A stretch of DNA of 64,000 nt from CALKJU01 sp046349355 (GTDB taxonomy: Bacteria; Pseudomonadota; Alphaproteobacteria; Geminicoccales; Geminicoccaceae), in NCBI GenBank assembly GCA_046349355.1, contig JAXMCM010000018.1, positions 124,001 through 188,000 of the forward strand, in the 5' to 3' direction. The first letter of the stretch is position 1; every line of letters begins with the position of its first letter. Below are positions 47,842 to 56,397 of the stretch, one piece after another. Below the pieces are notes generated by a model, which had not been told where the DNA came from, searched no databases, and was given only the letters and a program-made list of their open reading frames with translations. A program made the translations under genes and the position numbers.

Positions 47842-49412
47842 ATGACGGAGGAATACCCCGGCAGCACCGGGCGGCTGCTGGCCGTCGGGCTGGACAGCTT
47901 CGATCCGGCAGCGCTCGAGCAGGGCCTCGCCAGCGGCGACCTGCCGAACATCGCGGCGATCCTGGCCGCCGGCGGCCGCTACACCCGCCTGCCGCTGGCC
48001 GACGGCCTGGTCGAGACGGCGGCGTGGCGCAGCTTCACCTCCGGCCAGCCGGCCGACCGGCATGGCCGCTACTTCCTCAAGCTGTGGAACCCGGCCAGCG
48101 GTGCCGTCGAGGCCTACCCGCCCGAGCGCGAGCCGCTGCGGCCGTTCTGGACCTGCCTCCAGGAGGCCGGGAAGCGGCTCGTCCTGGTCGACGTGCCGTT
48201 CGCGGCGCCACCGCCGGAGGCCGGCTTCCAAGGGCTCTACCTCAGCGGCTGGCAGGGGCACTATCCGGCGCCGGGCCTGTCGGTGCCGCCGCCGGGTTTC
48301 GCCGAACTGCGCGGGCGGATCGGCGCGCCGGTGCTGGCACCCGAGCGCTACGGTCCGCCGACGGCGGCGAGCCTCGCCGCCCTGCGCGACGAGGCGCTCG
48401 GGTCGCTCGGGCAGCTGGGCGACCTCGCCGCCGCCGTGCTGGAACGCGAGCCCGCCGACCTCGTCCTGCTGGTCGCCGGCGGCATCCACGCCGCCGGGCA
48501 CTACCTGTGGGACCTGTCGCAGCTGCCCGGACGCGAACGGGCCCGGGCCGAAGCGCTCGGGCTCGACCAGGCGATGCGCGCCATCCACCGCGCCGCCGAC
48601 GAGCTGGTCGGCCGGCTGACCGGCCTGGCGCCGGACTGGCCGCTGCTGCTGTTCACGCCGTTCGGGATGGGGCCGAATGCCAGCTGGATCGACCGGCTGC
48701 CGCGCATCCTGCGCCGGCTGCACGGCGAGGCGGCACCGCTGGCGGCCGGGCTGAAGGCGCCGCTGGCGCGGCTGCGGCGGTCGCGCCTCGGCTACCTGGC
48801 CGACGCCGCCCTGCCGGACAGCCTGCGGGCGGCGCTGGCCCGCTTCTGGGCGCCGCGCAGCCAGGACTGGACGCGCACCCGCTTCTTCGCCCTGCCGAGC
48901 GAGGGCGACGGCTACATCCGCATCAACCTCGCCGGCCGCGACACCACCGGCATCGTGCGGCCCGGTGCCGACTACGAGCGGACGCTCGACGGGCTGGAGG
49001 CGGCGCTGCGCGGGATGACCGACCTCGAGACTGGCGAGCCGCTGGTGTCGCGGCTGTGGCGGACCGACGCGTTCGTCGATGCCGCGGCACCGGGGCGGGC
49101 GATGCTGCCGGACCTCGTCGTCTACTGGACGGCCCGGCGGCCGCACGAATCGGTCGGCGTGGCGATCCCCGGCCATGGCGAGCTGCGCTGGCCGCGCGGC
49201 GAGGGGCAGTCGTCCGGCCGGAGCGGCAACCACCGGCCGGTCGGCTGGGCCATCACCCGCGGCATCGGCCTGGCCGAGGCCCGACCGGTCCGCCGACCTC
49301 GGCGCAGCTGGTGCCGACCATCGTCGGGGCGCTCGGCGTGCCGGTGCCGGAGCCGCTGACCGCACCGTGGCAGCCCTGGGCGCGGGCGGCACCCGGCAAC
49401 TGGGCGTGCTGA
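47842..49412 (+). CDS. Alkaline-phosphatase-superfamily (type I phosphodiesterase-like) protein, frameshifted near the C-terminus
   Basis: It reads MTEEYPGSTGRLLAVGLDSFDPAAL with DLPNIAAIL and a serine at WRSFTSGQPADRHG, the start of an AP-superfamily hydrolase. A closing metal-site stretch is HGELRWPRG..SGNHRPVGWAI. In the first frame translation runs into arginine-rich nonsense to 49359. Near 49278-49282, adding one G (GAGGCCCG to GAGGGCCCG) restores GPTGPPTSAQLVPTIVGALGVPVPEPL to a stop at 49412. The shift affects only the last 45 or so residues. The substrate is unknown. Confidence 0.7.
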
Positions 49413-49470
49413 GGTCCGGCCGCCCGTGCGGTAGGCTCGTCCGGCAAGGCGACAGCATGGGAGAGCGGCG

Positions 49471-49968
49471 ATGCCCGACGACGCGACGAAGCCCGGACCG
49501 GTCCCGCCCTTCGCCGTCGAGTCGGTGCCCTGGCAGGACTGGTCGCAGGGCGAGCGCTACGGCAGCCGGATGCGTCCCCTCACCGACCGCGGCGGCGGCT
49601 CGCGCATCGGCGTCGTCATCGAGGAGCTGCCGCCCGGCCGCCAGTCATGCCCGGCGCACTACCACCTGCTCGAGGAGGAGCACCTGCTGATCCTCGAGGG
49701 CCGGGCGACGCTGCGCCTCGGCGAGCGGACCTACCCGGTCGCCGCCGGCGACTATGTCTGCTTCCCGGCCGGCCAGGCGGCGGCGCACGCGCTGGTCAAC
49801 GACGGCACCGAGCCCTGCCGCTACCTGATCATCGGCGACCGCAACCCGGCCGATGTCATCGTCTATCCCGATTCCGGCAAGGTCCGCGTCCGGCTGAACG
49901 GCGAGAATTACCGGGCCGACGCGACGGTGGACTACTGGGCGGGCGAGGCGGACGGCGCCGCGTCCTAG
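49471..49968 (+). CDS. Cupin-domain protein
   Basis: A 165-residue single-cupin protein. Metal-ligand motif 1 is PAHYHLLEEEHLLILEG (His63, His65, and a Glu at 69 or 70); motif 2 includes AGDYVCFPAGQAAAHALVN. It probably binds one metal ion. Such proteins may be enzymes or sensors, and the ligand is unknown. ATG at 49471 follows GGGAGAG. Its stop TAG overlaps the stop of the opposite RTX/FG-GAP gene (shared CTAG). Confidence 0.82.
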   Translation: MPDDATKPGPVPPFAVESVPWQDWSQGERYGSRMRPLTDRGGGSRIGVVIEELPPGRQSCPAHYHLLEEEHLLILEGRATLRLGERTYPVAAGDYVCFPAGQAAAHALVNDGTEPCRYLIIGDRNPADVIVYPDSGKVRVRLNGENYRADATVDYWAGEADGAAS

Positions 49969-51584
49969 AACAGGTAGTCGAGCTCCGCCGGGTTCGGCAG
50001 CAGCGGGCCGAGGTCCGGCAGGCCCGAGGCGGTGGTGCCGCCGGGCCCGTCGAGCTGGCCCAGGGCCAGCCCCGAGGGATCGCTGCCGGTCGCCACCGTG
50101 CCGGCAGCGGTGAAGTGGCCGCGGCCGTCGTTGACGAGCACGCTGGCGATGCCGTCGTCGTCGCGCGTGGAGGAAACCACGATCAGGTCGAGATCGCCGT
50201 CGCGGTCGACGTCGCCGAGCGCGAGATTGCTCTGGGCCTGGTCCAGGGCCACCGTCTCGCCGCCGGAAAACCGGCCCTTGCCGTCGTTCAGCCGGACGCT
50301 CGCGGTATCGCCGCTGTTCAGGGTCACGAGGTCGAAATCGCCGTCGGCGTCGACGTCGCCGAGCACCACCCGGCGCGGCCCGTCGCCGACGGCGACCGAG
50401 CCGGCGCTGACGAAGGTGCCGGTTCCGTCGTTGAGGCGCAGGCTCACCGTGTCCTCGCCGACATTGGCGGTGACCAGGTCGAGATCGCCGTCGCCATCGA
50501 GATCGCCGAGCGCCAGGCCCGACGGCGCCTGGCCGACATTGACCTGGCCGGCGCCGGTGAAGTGGCCGGTGCCGTCGTTGCGCCAGAAGGTCACGTCGAA
50601 GAGCTCGCGACTGAGGGCGGCAAGGTCGAGGTCGCCGTCGCCGTCGAGATCGCCCAGCGCCACCCGCAGCGTCCGGTAGCCGGTGCCGATATTGTCCGTT
50701 CCGCTGAACTCGCCGCTGCCGTCGTTGAAGCGGACGCTCGCCGAATCGGCGTCGATGTTGGCGGAGACGAGGTCGAGGTCGCCGTCGCGGTCGAGATCGC
50801 CCAGGGCCACCGACGTCGGGGTTCGCTGCAGCGTCACCGTCTGGCCGCCGGCGAAGTGCGCGTCGCCGTCGTTCAGGCGGACGCTGGCCGTGTCGACGTC
50901 CGCATTCGCGGTGACGAGGTCGAGGTCGCCGTCGCCGTCGAGATCGCCCAGCGCCACGGCGCCGGGGCCGCTGCCGACCCGGACCGAACCGCCGTCGCGG
51001 AAGCTGCCGCTGCCGTCGTTCAGGCGGACGCTCGCCGTCCGGTCGCCGCCATCGGCGGTGACGAAGTCGAGGGCAAGGCGGGGGGCGACGACCAGCTGCT
51101 CGATGCCGCGGACCTCGAGGTCGAAGGCCCTGAAGGTGAACTTCCCGTGCGCCCCGGCGTCGAGGAAGTCGTCGAAGCGCTGCAGGTCCGCCAGGACCCG
51201 GGCGTCCCGGGCCTGGGCGGCGGTCAGCTTGAGCACCAGCGTGTCGCTGCCCCAGCCGCCGATGACCGAGGCGGCGCCGTGGCTGGCGGCATCGTAGACG
51301 GCGCGGTCGGCACCGGCGCCGAGGTCGACCCGGTGCGTGCCGGCGCCGAGCAGCGCCGTGTCGCGGCCGCGGCCGCCGATGAGCAGGTTGTCGCCCGGGC
51401 CGCCGCGCAGCTCGTCGTCGCCATGACCGCCGAGGAGGACGTCGTCGCCGCGGCCGCCATCCAGCAGGTCGTTGCCCTTGCCGCCGCGCAGGACGTCGTC
51501 GCCGCCGCGGCCGAAGATGCGGTCGGGCCCGGCCGAGCCGAGCACGGTGTCAGGGCGGTCGGTGCCGAAGAGGGCCTTGGTCAT
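49965..51584 (-). CDS. Chimeric RTX plus FG-GAP (VCBS) repeat protein
   Basis: A 539-residue protein. Residues about 1-95 are RTX nonapeptides (GRGGDDVLRGGKGNDLLDGG and similar); a linker (ELEVRGIEQLVVAP-like, about 95-165) follows. Then six full blades carry LGDLDGDGDLDL-type calcium loops and a seventh is degenerate (LALGQLDGPGG), about 175-525, probably a seven-bladed propeller. It ends LDYLF, resembling hydrophobic C-terminal type I secretion signals. It is a likely extracellular calcium-binding, adhesin-like protein. The RTX part is N-terminal, the reverse of the usual order. ATG at 51584. Confidence 0.85.
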   Translation of the reverse strand: MTKALFGTDRPDTVLGSAGPDRIFGRGGDDVLRGGKGNDLLDGGRGDDVLLGGHGDDELRGGPGDNLLIGGRGRDTALLGAGTHRVDLGAGADRAVYDAASHGAASVIGGWGSDTLVLKLTAAQARDARVLADLQRFDDFLDAGAHGKFTFRAFDLEVRGIEQLVVAPRLALDFVTADGGDRTASVRLNDGSGSFRDGGSVRVGSGPGAVALGDLDGDGDLDLVTANADVDTASVRLNDGDAHFAGGQTVTLQRTPTSVALGDLDRDGDLDLVSANIDADSASVRFNDGSGEFSGTDNIGTGYRTLRVALGDLDGDGDLDLAALSRELFDVTFWRNDGTGHFTGAGQVNVGQAPSGLALGDLDGDGDLDLVTANVGEDTVSLRLNDGTGTFVSAGSVAVGDGPRRVVLGDVDADGDFDLVTLNSGDTASVRLNDGKGRFSGGETVALDQAQSNLALGDVDRDGDLDLIVVSSTRDDDGIASVLVNDGRGHFTAAGTVATGSDPSGLALGQLDGPGGTTASGLPDLGPLLPNPAELDYLF

Positions 51585-51730
51585 GATGGATCCTGAATGG
51601 GCCGATAAAATGGCGCAGGTTAACGGTACGGGCGCGCCATGCCACCGGCGGGCGCAACCTGCAATCCCTCAGTGTCACGGAGGCCTGGTTGCTCGCCTCG
51701 AGGCTGTACCGGTCCCGGCCCAGCCGGCGG

Positions 51731-52489
51731 CTAGGGCCCGCGCTGGCGCAGATAGTCGCTCGGGCGGCGGCCGAGGGTCTGGGTGAAGGCTTCGGTGAAG
51801 GCGCCGAGGCTGCTGAAGCCGACGGCCACGGCGACGTCGCCGACCCGGGCCTCCTGGCCCAAGAGCTCGACGGCGCGCAGCATGCGGGCGTCGCGGACGA
51901 AGCGGCGCCAGGGCATGCCGGTCTCGTCGCGGAAGCGGCGGCGCAGGGTGCGCGGGGTCAGCCGGGCGACGGCGGCGGCACTCTCGACCGAGCCGTCGTC
52001 GGGATTGGCCATGACGTGGCCGATGGCCGCCTGGATCGGCCGCGACTCGCCGGCCGGCAGCCACAGGATGCGCTCGTTGCCGAACCATTCGCGGCAGAGC
52101 AGGCCGAGCGTGCGGAAGAACGCGGCGGCGACCGGGTCGGCGGGGTCGCGGTCCTTCCGCCAGCGCAGCGCGTGCAGGATCATCTCGCGGGCGAGGGCGC
52201 TCGTGCGGGCGACCCAGCAGCCCTCGTGGTCCCAGGGCGCGTCGGCCGGATCGAGCATGACGCGGACGAGCTGGGCGCCGTCCGGCGTGTGCAGGTTGTG
52301 CGGCCGGCGGGCCGGGATGAACACCATGTGGCCCGGCAGCACCCGCCAGGTGCCGCGCGGTGCCCGCAGCTCGATGCGGCCGGCGGTGACGAACAGCAGG
52401 CTCGAGCAGGGATGGCCGGCACAAGGGTGGGTGCCGCCATCGCCGTGCTCGGTGACGGCGTAGGAGACGAAACCGTCGCTGCCGGCCAT
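51731..52489 (-). CDS. AraC-family transcriptional regulator
   Basis: A 252-residue regulator. The N-terminal cupin sensor contains HPCAGHPCSSLLFVTAGRIEL and HNLHTPDGAQLVRV. Two AraC helix-turn-helix motifs lie about 165-250 (ARLTPRTLRRRFRDETGMPWRRFVRDARM, read in parts, and VAVAVGFSSLGAFTEAF). The ATG at 52489 follows GGGAGGGC. It is divergent from a sugar ABC cassette with a 137-bp shared region, so control of that cassette is the obvious hypothesis; AraC members of this type may instead regulate distant genes. Confidence 0.88.
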   Translation of the reverse strand: MAGSDGFVSYAVTEHGDGGTHPCAGHPCSSLLFVTAGRIELRAPRGTWRVLPGHMVFIPARRPHNLHTPDGAQLVRVMLDPADAPWDHEGCWVARTSALAREMILHALRWRKDRDPADPVAAAFFRTLGLLCREWFGNERILWLPAGESRPIQAAIGHVMANPDDGSVESAAAVARLTPRTLRRRFRDETGMPWRRFVRDARMLRAVELLGQEARVGDVAVAVGFSSLGAFTEAFTQTLGRRPSDYLRQRGP

Positions 52490-52518
52490 GCCGCCCTCCC
52501 CGCTTTGGCCGCCAACCG

Positions 52519-52538
52519 GCGAATGTTGGGCGATTCGC
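52519..52538. promoter_or_regulatory. Inverted repeat in the araC-like/ABC divergent region
   Basis: GCGAAT, 8 nt, ATTCGC lies 30 bp from the regulator start and about 90 bp from the ABC gene. The arms are perfect. It could be a regulator-binding site, although AraC proteins more often bind direct repeats. Confidence 0.35.
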
Positions 52539-52626
52539 GGAAGACGGCCGAAGCGTTTTCTGCCACGCTCCCCCGGTGATCGACAACGGGCGCGCCACGA
52601 ATGCGCGCCGAGGGAGGCCAGGGAGG

Positions 52627-54150
52627 ATGGAGCGCGCGCCGCCGCGTCCCGACGATGCCGCACCGCCGGTGCTGGCCTTCCGCGGGCTGGTCAAGCGCTT
52701 CGGCGGCACGCTGGCCGTCGACGACGTCAGCTTCGAGCTGCGCCGCGGCGAGATCCTGGCGCTGCTCGGCCAGAACGGTGCCGGCAAGTCGACCGTCATC
52801 AAGATGCTGGCCGGGGTCTACCCCGCCGACGGCGGCGAGTTCCGCTTCGCCGGCGAGGCTTACGCCCCCTCCTCGCACGACCGGCGCATCGCCTTCATCC
52901 ACCAGGACCTCGGCCTGATCGACTGGATGACGGTGGCCGAGAACATCGCCATGGCGCAGGGCTTTCCGCGCCGCCGCGGGCTGATCGACTGGGCCGCGGT
53001 CGAGGCCCGGGCGAAGGCGTCGCTGGCCCGCGTCGGCGCCGGCATCCAGCCCGGCCAGCGCGTCCTCGAGCTGTCGCGCACCGAGAAGTCGCTGGTGGCG
53101 ATCGCCCGGGCGCTGGAGACGCAGGCCGACGTGCTGGTGCTGGACGAGCCGACCGCCAGCCTGCCCAAGCACGAGGTCGAGACCCTGTTCAAGGTGCTGC
53201 GCGCCCTCAAGGCCGCCGGCACCTCGATGATCTACGTCTCGCACCGGCTGGACGAGGTGTTCGCGGTCTGCGACCGGCTGGTGGTGCTGCGCGACGGCCG
53301 GCTGGTCGGCGACCAGGCGACGGCCGGGACCGAGCCCGCCGAGCTGGTACGGATGATCATCGGCCGGCCGCCCGAGGCGCTGTTCGTGCGCCCGCCGCGC
53401 CGCGAGGGCACGGTCAGCCTGCGCCTCGACGGCCTCGTCGTCGGCGAGGTCGGCCCGGTCGAGCTGGAGGCGGCCGAGGGCGAGATCCTGGGGCTCGTCG
53501 GCCTGCGCGGCGCCGGGCAGGAGGAGGTCGGCCGCGCCCTGTTCGGCATCGAGCGGCCGGACGCCGGGAGCATCGCCATCGGCGGGCGCCGGGTGGCGGC
53601 GGCCTCGCCGATCGAGGCGATGCGCGACGGGCTGGGCTTCGTCGCCGGCGACCGCACCGCCGAGAGCGTGCTCGCCGGGATGAGCGTGCGCGAGAACATG
53701 TTCGTCAACCCGTTCGCCAGCGGCCGCCGGCTGTTCGGCTGGCGCCGGCCGGCGGACGAGGCCGAGGAGGTCCGCCGGCTGGGCGAGACGGTGCATCTCA
53801 AGCCCAACGATCCGGCGGCGCCGATCGAGACCCTGTCCGGCGGCAACCAGCAGAAGGTGGTGATGGCCCGCTGGATGCGGATCGGCGGCAGGGTGCTGGT
53901 GCTGGAGGACCCGACCGCCGGCGTCGACGTGGGGGCCAAGGCCGAGGTCTACCGGCTGCTGGCGCAGGCGACGCGCGAGGGCCTCGCCGTGGTCCTCGTC
54001 TCCACCGACTTCGAGGAGGTGGCGCAGATCTGCCACCGGGTGCTGGTGTTCCGCCAGGGCCGCATCGTCGCCGAGGTGCCCGAGGCCGAGCTCAGCGTCG
54101 AGCGCCTCGTCCACGCCGCATCGCTGCCGACCGAACCGAGGGCCGCCTGA
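52627..54150 (+). CDS. CUT2-family sugar ABC transporter, duplicated ATP-binding protein
   Basis: A 507-residue RbsA-like protein with two nucleotide-binding domains. First domain: Walker A GQNGAGKST, signature LSRTEKS (variant), Walker B VLVLDEPTAS. Second domain: degenerate Walker A GLRGAGQEE, as usual for RbsA, and signature LSGGNQQKV. It energises import of a monosaccharide or related solute with the next two gene products. ATG 52627 follows AGGGAGG; GTG 52576 is an alternative. It is 3 bp upstream of the permease gene. Confidence 0.92.
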   Translation: MERAPPRPDDAAPPVLAFRGLVKRFGGTLAVDDVSFELRRGEILALLGQNGAGKSTVIKMLAGVYPADGGEFRFAGEAYAPSSHDRRIAFIHQDLGLIDWMTVAENIAMAQGFPRRRGLIDWAAVEARAKASLARVGAGIQPGQRVLELSRTEKSLVAIARALETQADVLVLDEPTASLPKHEVETLFKVLRALKAAGTSMIYVSHRLDEVFAVCDRLVVLRDGRLVGDQATAGTEPAELVRMIIGRPPEALFVRPPRREGTVSLRLDGLVVGEVGPVELEAAEGEILGLVGLRGAGQEEVGRALFGIERPDAGSIAIGGRRVAAASPIEAMRDGLGFVAGDRTAESVLAGMSVRENMFVNPFASGRRLFGWRRPADEAEEVRRLGETVHLKPNDPAAPIETLSGGNQQKVVMARWMRIGGRVLVLEDPTAGVDVGAKAEVYRLLAQATREGLAVVLVSTDFEEVAQICHRVLVFRQGRIVAEVPEAELSVERLVHAASLPTEPRAA

Positions 54151-54153
54151 GCC

Positions 54154-55215
54154 ATGCAGTCGCTCCGCTCCAACGCGCTGGAACCGACCCGCCTCGAGCT
54201 CGAGCGGCTGGGCCCCGGCCAGCGGCTGATGCGCCTGGTCCCGGTCTACGGCCTGCCGATCCTGACGGTGCTGCTGATCGTCTTCTTCTCGATCCTGCTG
54301 CCGCGCACCTTCCCGACGATGCTCAACCTGCGCTCGGTGCTGGGCGACAAGTCGGTGATCGCGCTCTTGTCGCTGGCGGCGATGATCCCGATGATGGCCG
54401 GCCGCATCGACCTCACCGTCGGCTACGGCATCGTGCTGTGGCACATCCTGGCGATCGCGCTGCAGACGCAGATGGGCCTGCCCTGGCCGCTGGCGGTGGT
54501 GATCGTGCTGCTGCTGGGCGCCCTGCTCGGCCTGATCAACGGCGTGCTGGTCGAGGTGGCGCAGATCGACAGCTTCATCGCCACGCTCGGCACCGGCACC
54601 GTGCTCTACGCGCTGGCGCTCTGGTACACCGAGGGCCGGCAGATCATCGGCGTGCTGCCGGACGGCTTCATCGGCCTCTACCTGACCCAGGTCTTCGGCA
54701 TCCCGATCATCACCTTCTACGTGCTGGCGATCGCCGTGGTGATGTGGATCTGTGCCGAGTTCCTGCCGATCGGCCGCTGCCTCTACGCCATCGGCGCCAA
54801 CCAGCGCGCCGCCGTGCTCAACGGCATCCCGGTCCGCCGCTACGTCATCGGCGCCTTCGTCGCCGCCGGCACGCTGGGCGCCTTCGCCGGCGTGCTGCTG
54901 GCGGCCAAGCTGCGCATCGGCCAGGCCAGCGTCGGCCTCGAGTTCCTGCTGCCGGCGCTGGTCGGCGCCTTCCTCGGCTCGACCACGATCAAGCCCGGCC
55001 GGGTCAATGTCTGGGGCACCATCGTCGGGGTGATGATCCTGGCGGTCGGCATCTCCGGCATCCAGCAGCTGGGGGCGGCCTTCTTCGTCGAGCCCCTGTT
55101 CAACGGCGTCACCCTGCTGCTGGCCATCGGCATCGCCGGCTACGCCCAGCGCAAGCGCAGCCAGGCGCGGGTGCGCCCGCCTTCGTCCAAGCCAACGAAC
55201 CAGGGAGGTTCATGA
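54154..55215 (+). CDS. CUT2 sugar ABC transporter permease
   Basis: A 353-residue RbsC/XylH-like membrane protein with about 10 predicted segments. Characteristic parts are AMIPMMAGRIDLTVGYGIVLWH, GLINGVLVEVAQIDSFIATLGTG and YAIGANQRAAVLNGIPVRRYV. It forms the channel, probably as a homodimer, and ends in a basic tail. Its TGA overlaps the first Met of the binding protein (ATGATG), so the three genes are translationally coupled. Confidence 0.92.
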   Translation: MQSLRSNALEPTRLELERLGPGQRLMRLVPVYGLPILTVLLIVFFSILLPRTFPTMLNLRSVLGDKSVIALLSLAAMIPMMAGRIDLTVGYGIVLWHILAIALQTQMGLPWPLAVVIVLLLGALLGLINGVLVEVAQIDSFIATLGTGTVLYALALWYTEGRQIIGVLPDGFIGLYLTQVFGIPIITFYVLAIAVVMWICAEFLPIGRCLYAIGANQRAAVLNGIPVRRYVIGAFVAAGTLGAFAGVLLAAKLRIGQASVGLEFLLPALVGAFLGSTTIKPGRVNVWGTIVGVMILAVGISGIQQLGAAFFVEPLFNGVTLLLAIGIAGYAQRKRSQARVRPPSSKPTNQGGS

Positions 55216-56327
55216 TGCGGTTCAACTTCGGAGTCTCGCTCGCGGCGCTCTTGGTCGCCGCCCCGCTGGTGGCGGGGCCGGCCCTCGCCGCCGACGATGT
55301 CGTCGCGGCCGCCAAGGCCGCGGTCGCGGCCGCGGTGAAGCCGAACCCGCCGTGGGACGGGCCCACCACCGGCCCCAAGATCCAGGCCGGCAAGACCATC
55401 GTCTACGTGTCGACCGACGAGCGTAACGGCGGGGCCCGCGGCGTCGGCCAGGCGGTGACCGAGGCCGGCGGCCTCGCCGGCTGGACGGTGCGCACGCTCG
55501 ACGGCCAGGGCTCGGTGTCGGGCCGCTCGGCGGCGCTGAACCAGGCGATCGCCCTGCAGCCGGACGGCATCGTGCTGGGCGGCATCGACGCGGCCGAGCA
55601 GGCCGCTGCCATTGACGCCGCGCGCGCCGCCAACATCCCGGTGGTCGGCTGGCACGCCACCGCCTCGGCCGGCCCGAGTGCCGACGGCAAGGTGTTCACC
55701 AACATCACCACCGACCCGCTCGAGGTCGCCAAGGCCGCGGCCTCGTTCGCCATCGCCGATTCGGACGGCAAGGCCGGCGTCGTGATCTTCACCGATTCGG
55801 TCTATGCGGTGGCGATCGCCAAGTCGAACGCGATGGCCGAGGTCATCAAGGCCTGCCCGACCTGCGAGCTGCTGTCGGTCGAGGACACGCCCCTGTCGGA
55901 CGTCTCCAGCCGCATGCCGACGCTGACCACGGCGCTGATGCAGCGGTTCGGCGACAAGTGGACCTACGCGCTGGGCATCAACGACCTCTACTTCGACTTC
56001 ATGGCCCCGGCGCTGGCCTCGGCCGGCGTCGCCGGCGACGGCTATCCGAAGAACGTCTCGGCCGGCGACGGCAGCGAGGTCGCCTTCCAGCGCATCCGCG
56101 GCAAGCAGTACCAGGTGGGCACGGTGGCCGAGCCGCTGCGCCTGCAGGGCTGGCAGATCGTCGACGAGCTGAACCGCGCGCTGTCGGGCGAGAAGCCCAG
56201 CGGCTACGTCCCGCCGACGCACCTGTTCACGCCGGACAACATCCAGTTCGACGGCGGCCCGAACAACATCTACGACCCGGACAACGGCTACACCGACGCC
56301 TACAAGAAGATCTGGGGCATCGGCTGA
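55215..56327 (+). CDS. CUT2 sugar ABC transporter substrate-binding protein
   Basis: A 370-residue periplasmic protein with a Sec signal ending at about residue 25 (GPALAADD). A type 1 periplasmic-binding fold follows: IVYVSTDERNGGARGVGQAV, DGIVLGGIDAAEQAAAIDAAR and NIPVVGWHA. The ligand pocket differs from ribose- and xylose-binding proteins, and the ligand is unknown. Either of two adjacent ATGs (55212 or 55215) may start it; AGGGAGG favours the second by spacing. It is the last gene before a strong terminator. Confidence 0.9.
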   Translation: MRFNFGVSLAALLVAAPLVAGPALAADDVVAAAKAAVAAAVKPNPPWDGPTTGPKIQAGKTIVYVSTDERNGGARGVGQAVTEAGGLAGWTVRTLDGQGSVSGRSAALNQAIALQPDGIVLGGIDAAEQAAAIDAARAANIPVVGWHATASAGPSADGKVFTNITTDPLEVAKAAASFAIADSDGKAGVVIFTDSVYAVAIAKSNAMAEVIKACPTCELLSVEDTPLSDVSSRMPTLTTALMQRFGDKWTYALGINDLYFDFMAPALASAGVAGDGYPKNVSAGDGSEVAFQRIRGKQYQVGTVAEPLRLQGWQIVDELNRALSGEKPSGYVPPTHLFTPDNIQFDGGPNNIYDPDNGYTDAYKKIWGIG

Positions 56328-56333
56328 GCCGGC

Positions 56334-56375
56334 GCGGGGCCGGGGGGACAGCCTCCCGGCCCCGCCCCGTTTTTC
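56334..56375 (+). terminator. Rho-independent terminator of the first ABC cassette
   Basis: An 11-bp perfect stem GCGGGGCCGGG/CCCGGCCCCGC (56334-56344 with 56355-56365), a 10-nt loop and a T5 run at 56370-56374. It lies 7 bp after the binding-protein stop. Confidence 0.88.
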
Positions 56376-56397
56376 CCTTCCCGACGGAGGACGCGCC

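Noticed and set aside
52180..54444. A 754-codon antisense frame over the AraC and ABC ATPase genes
   Set aside because: Shadow of two well-supported genes in GC-rich DNA.
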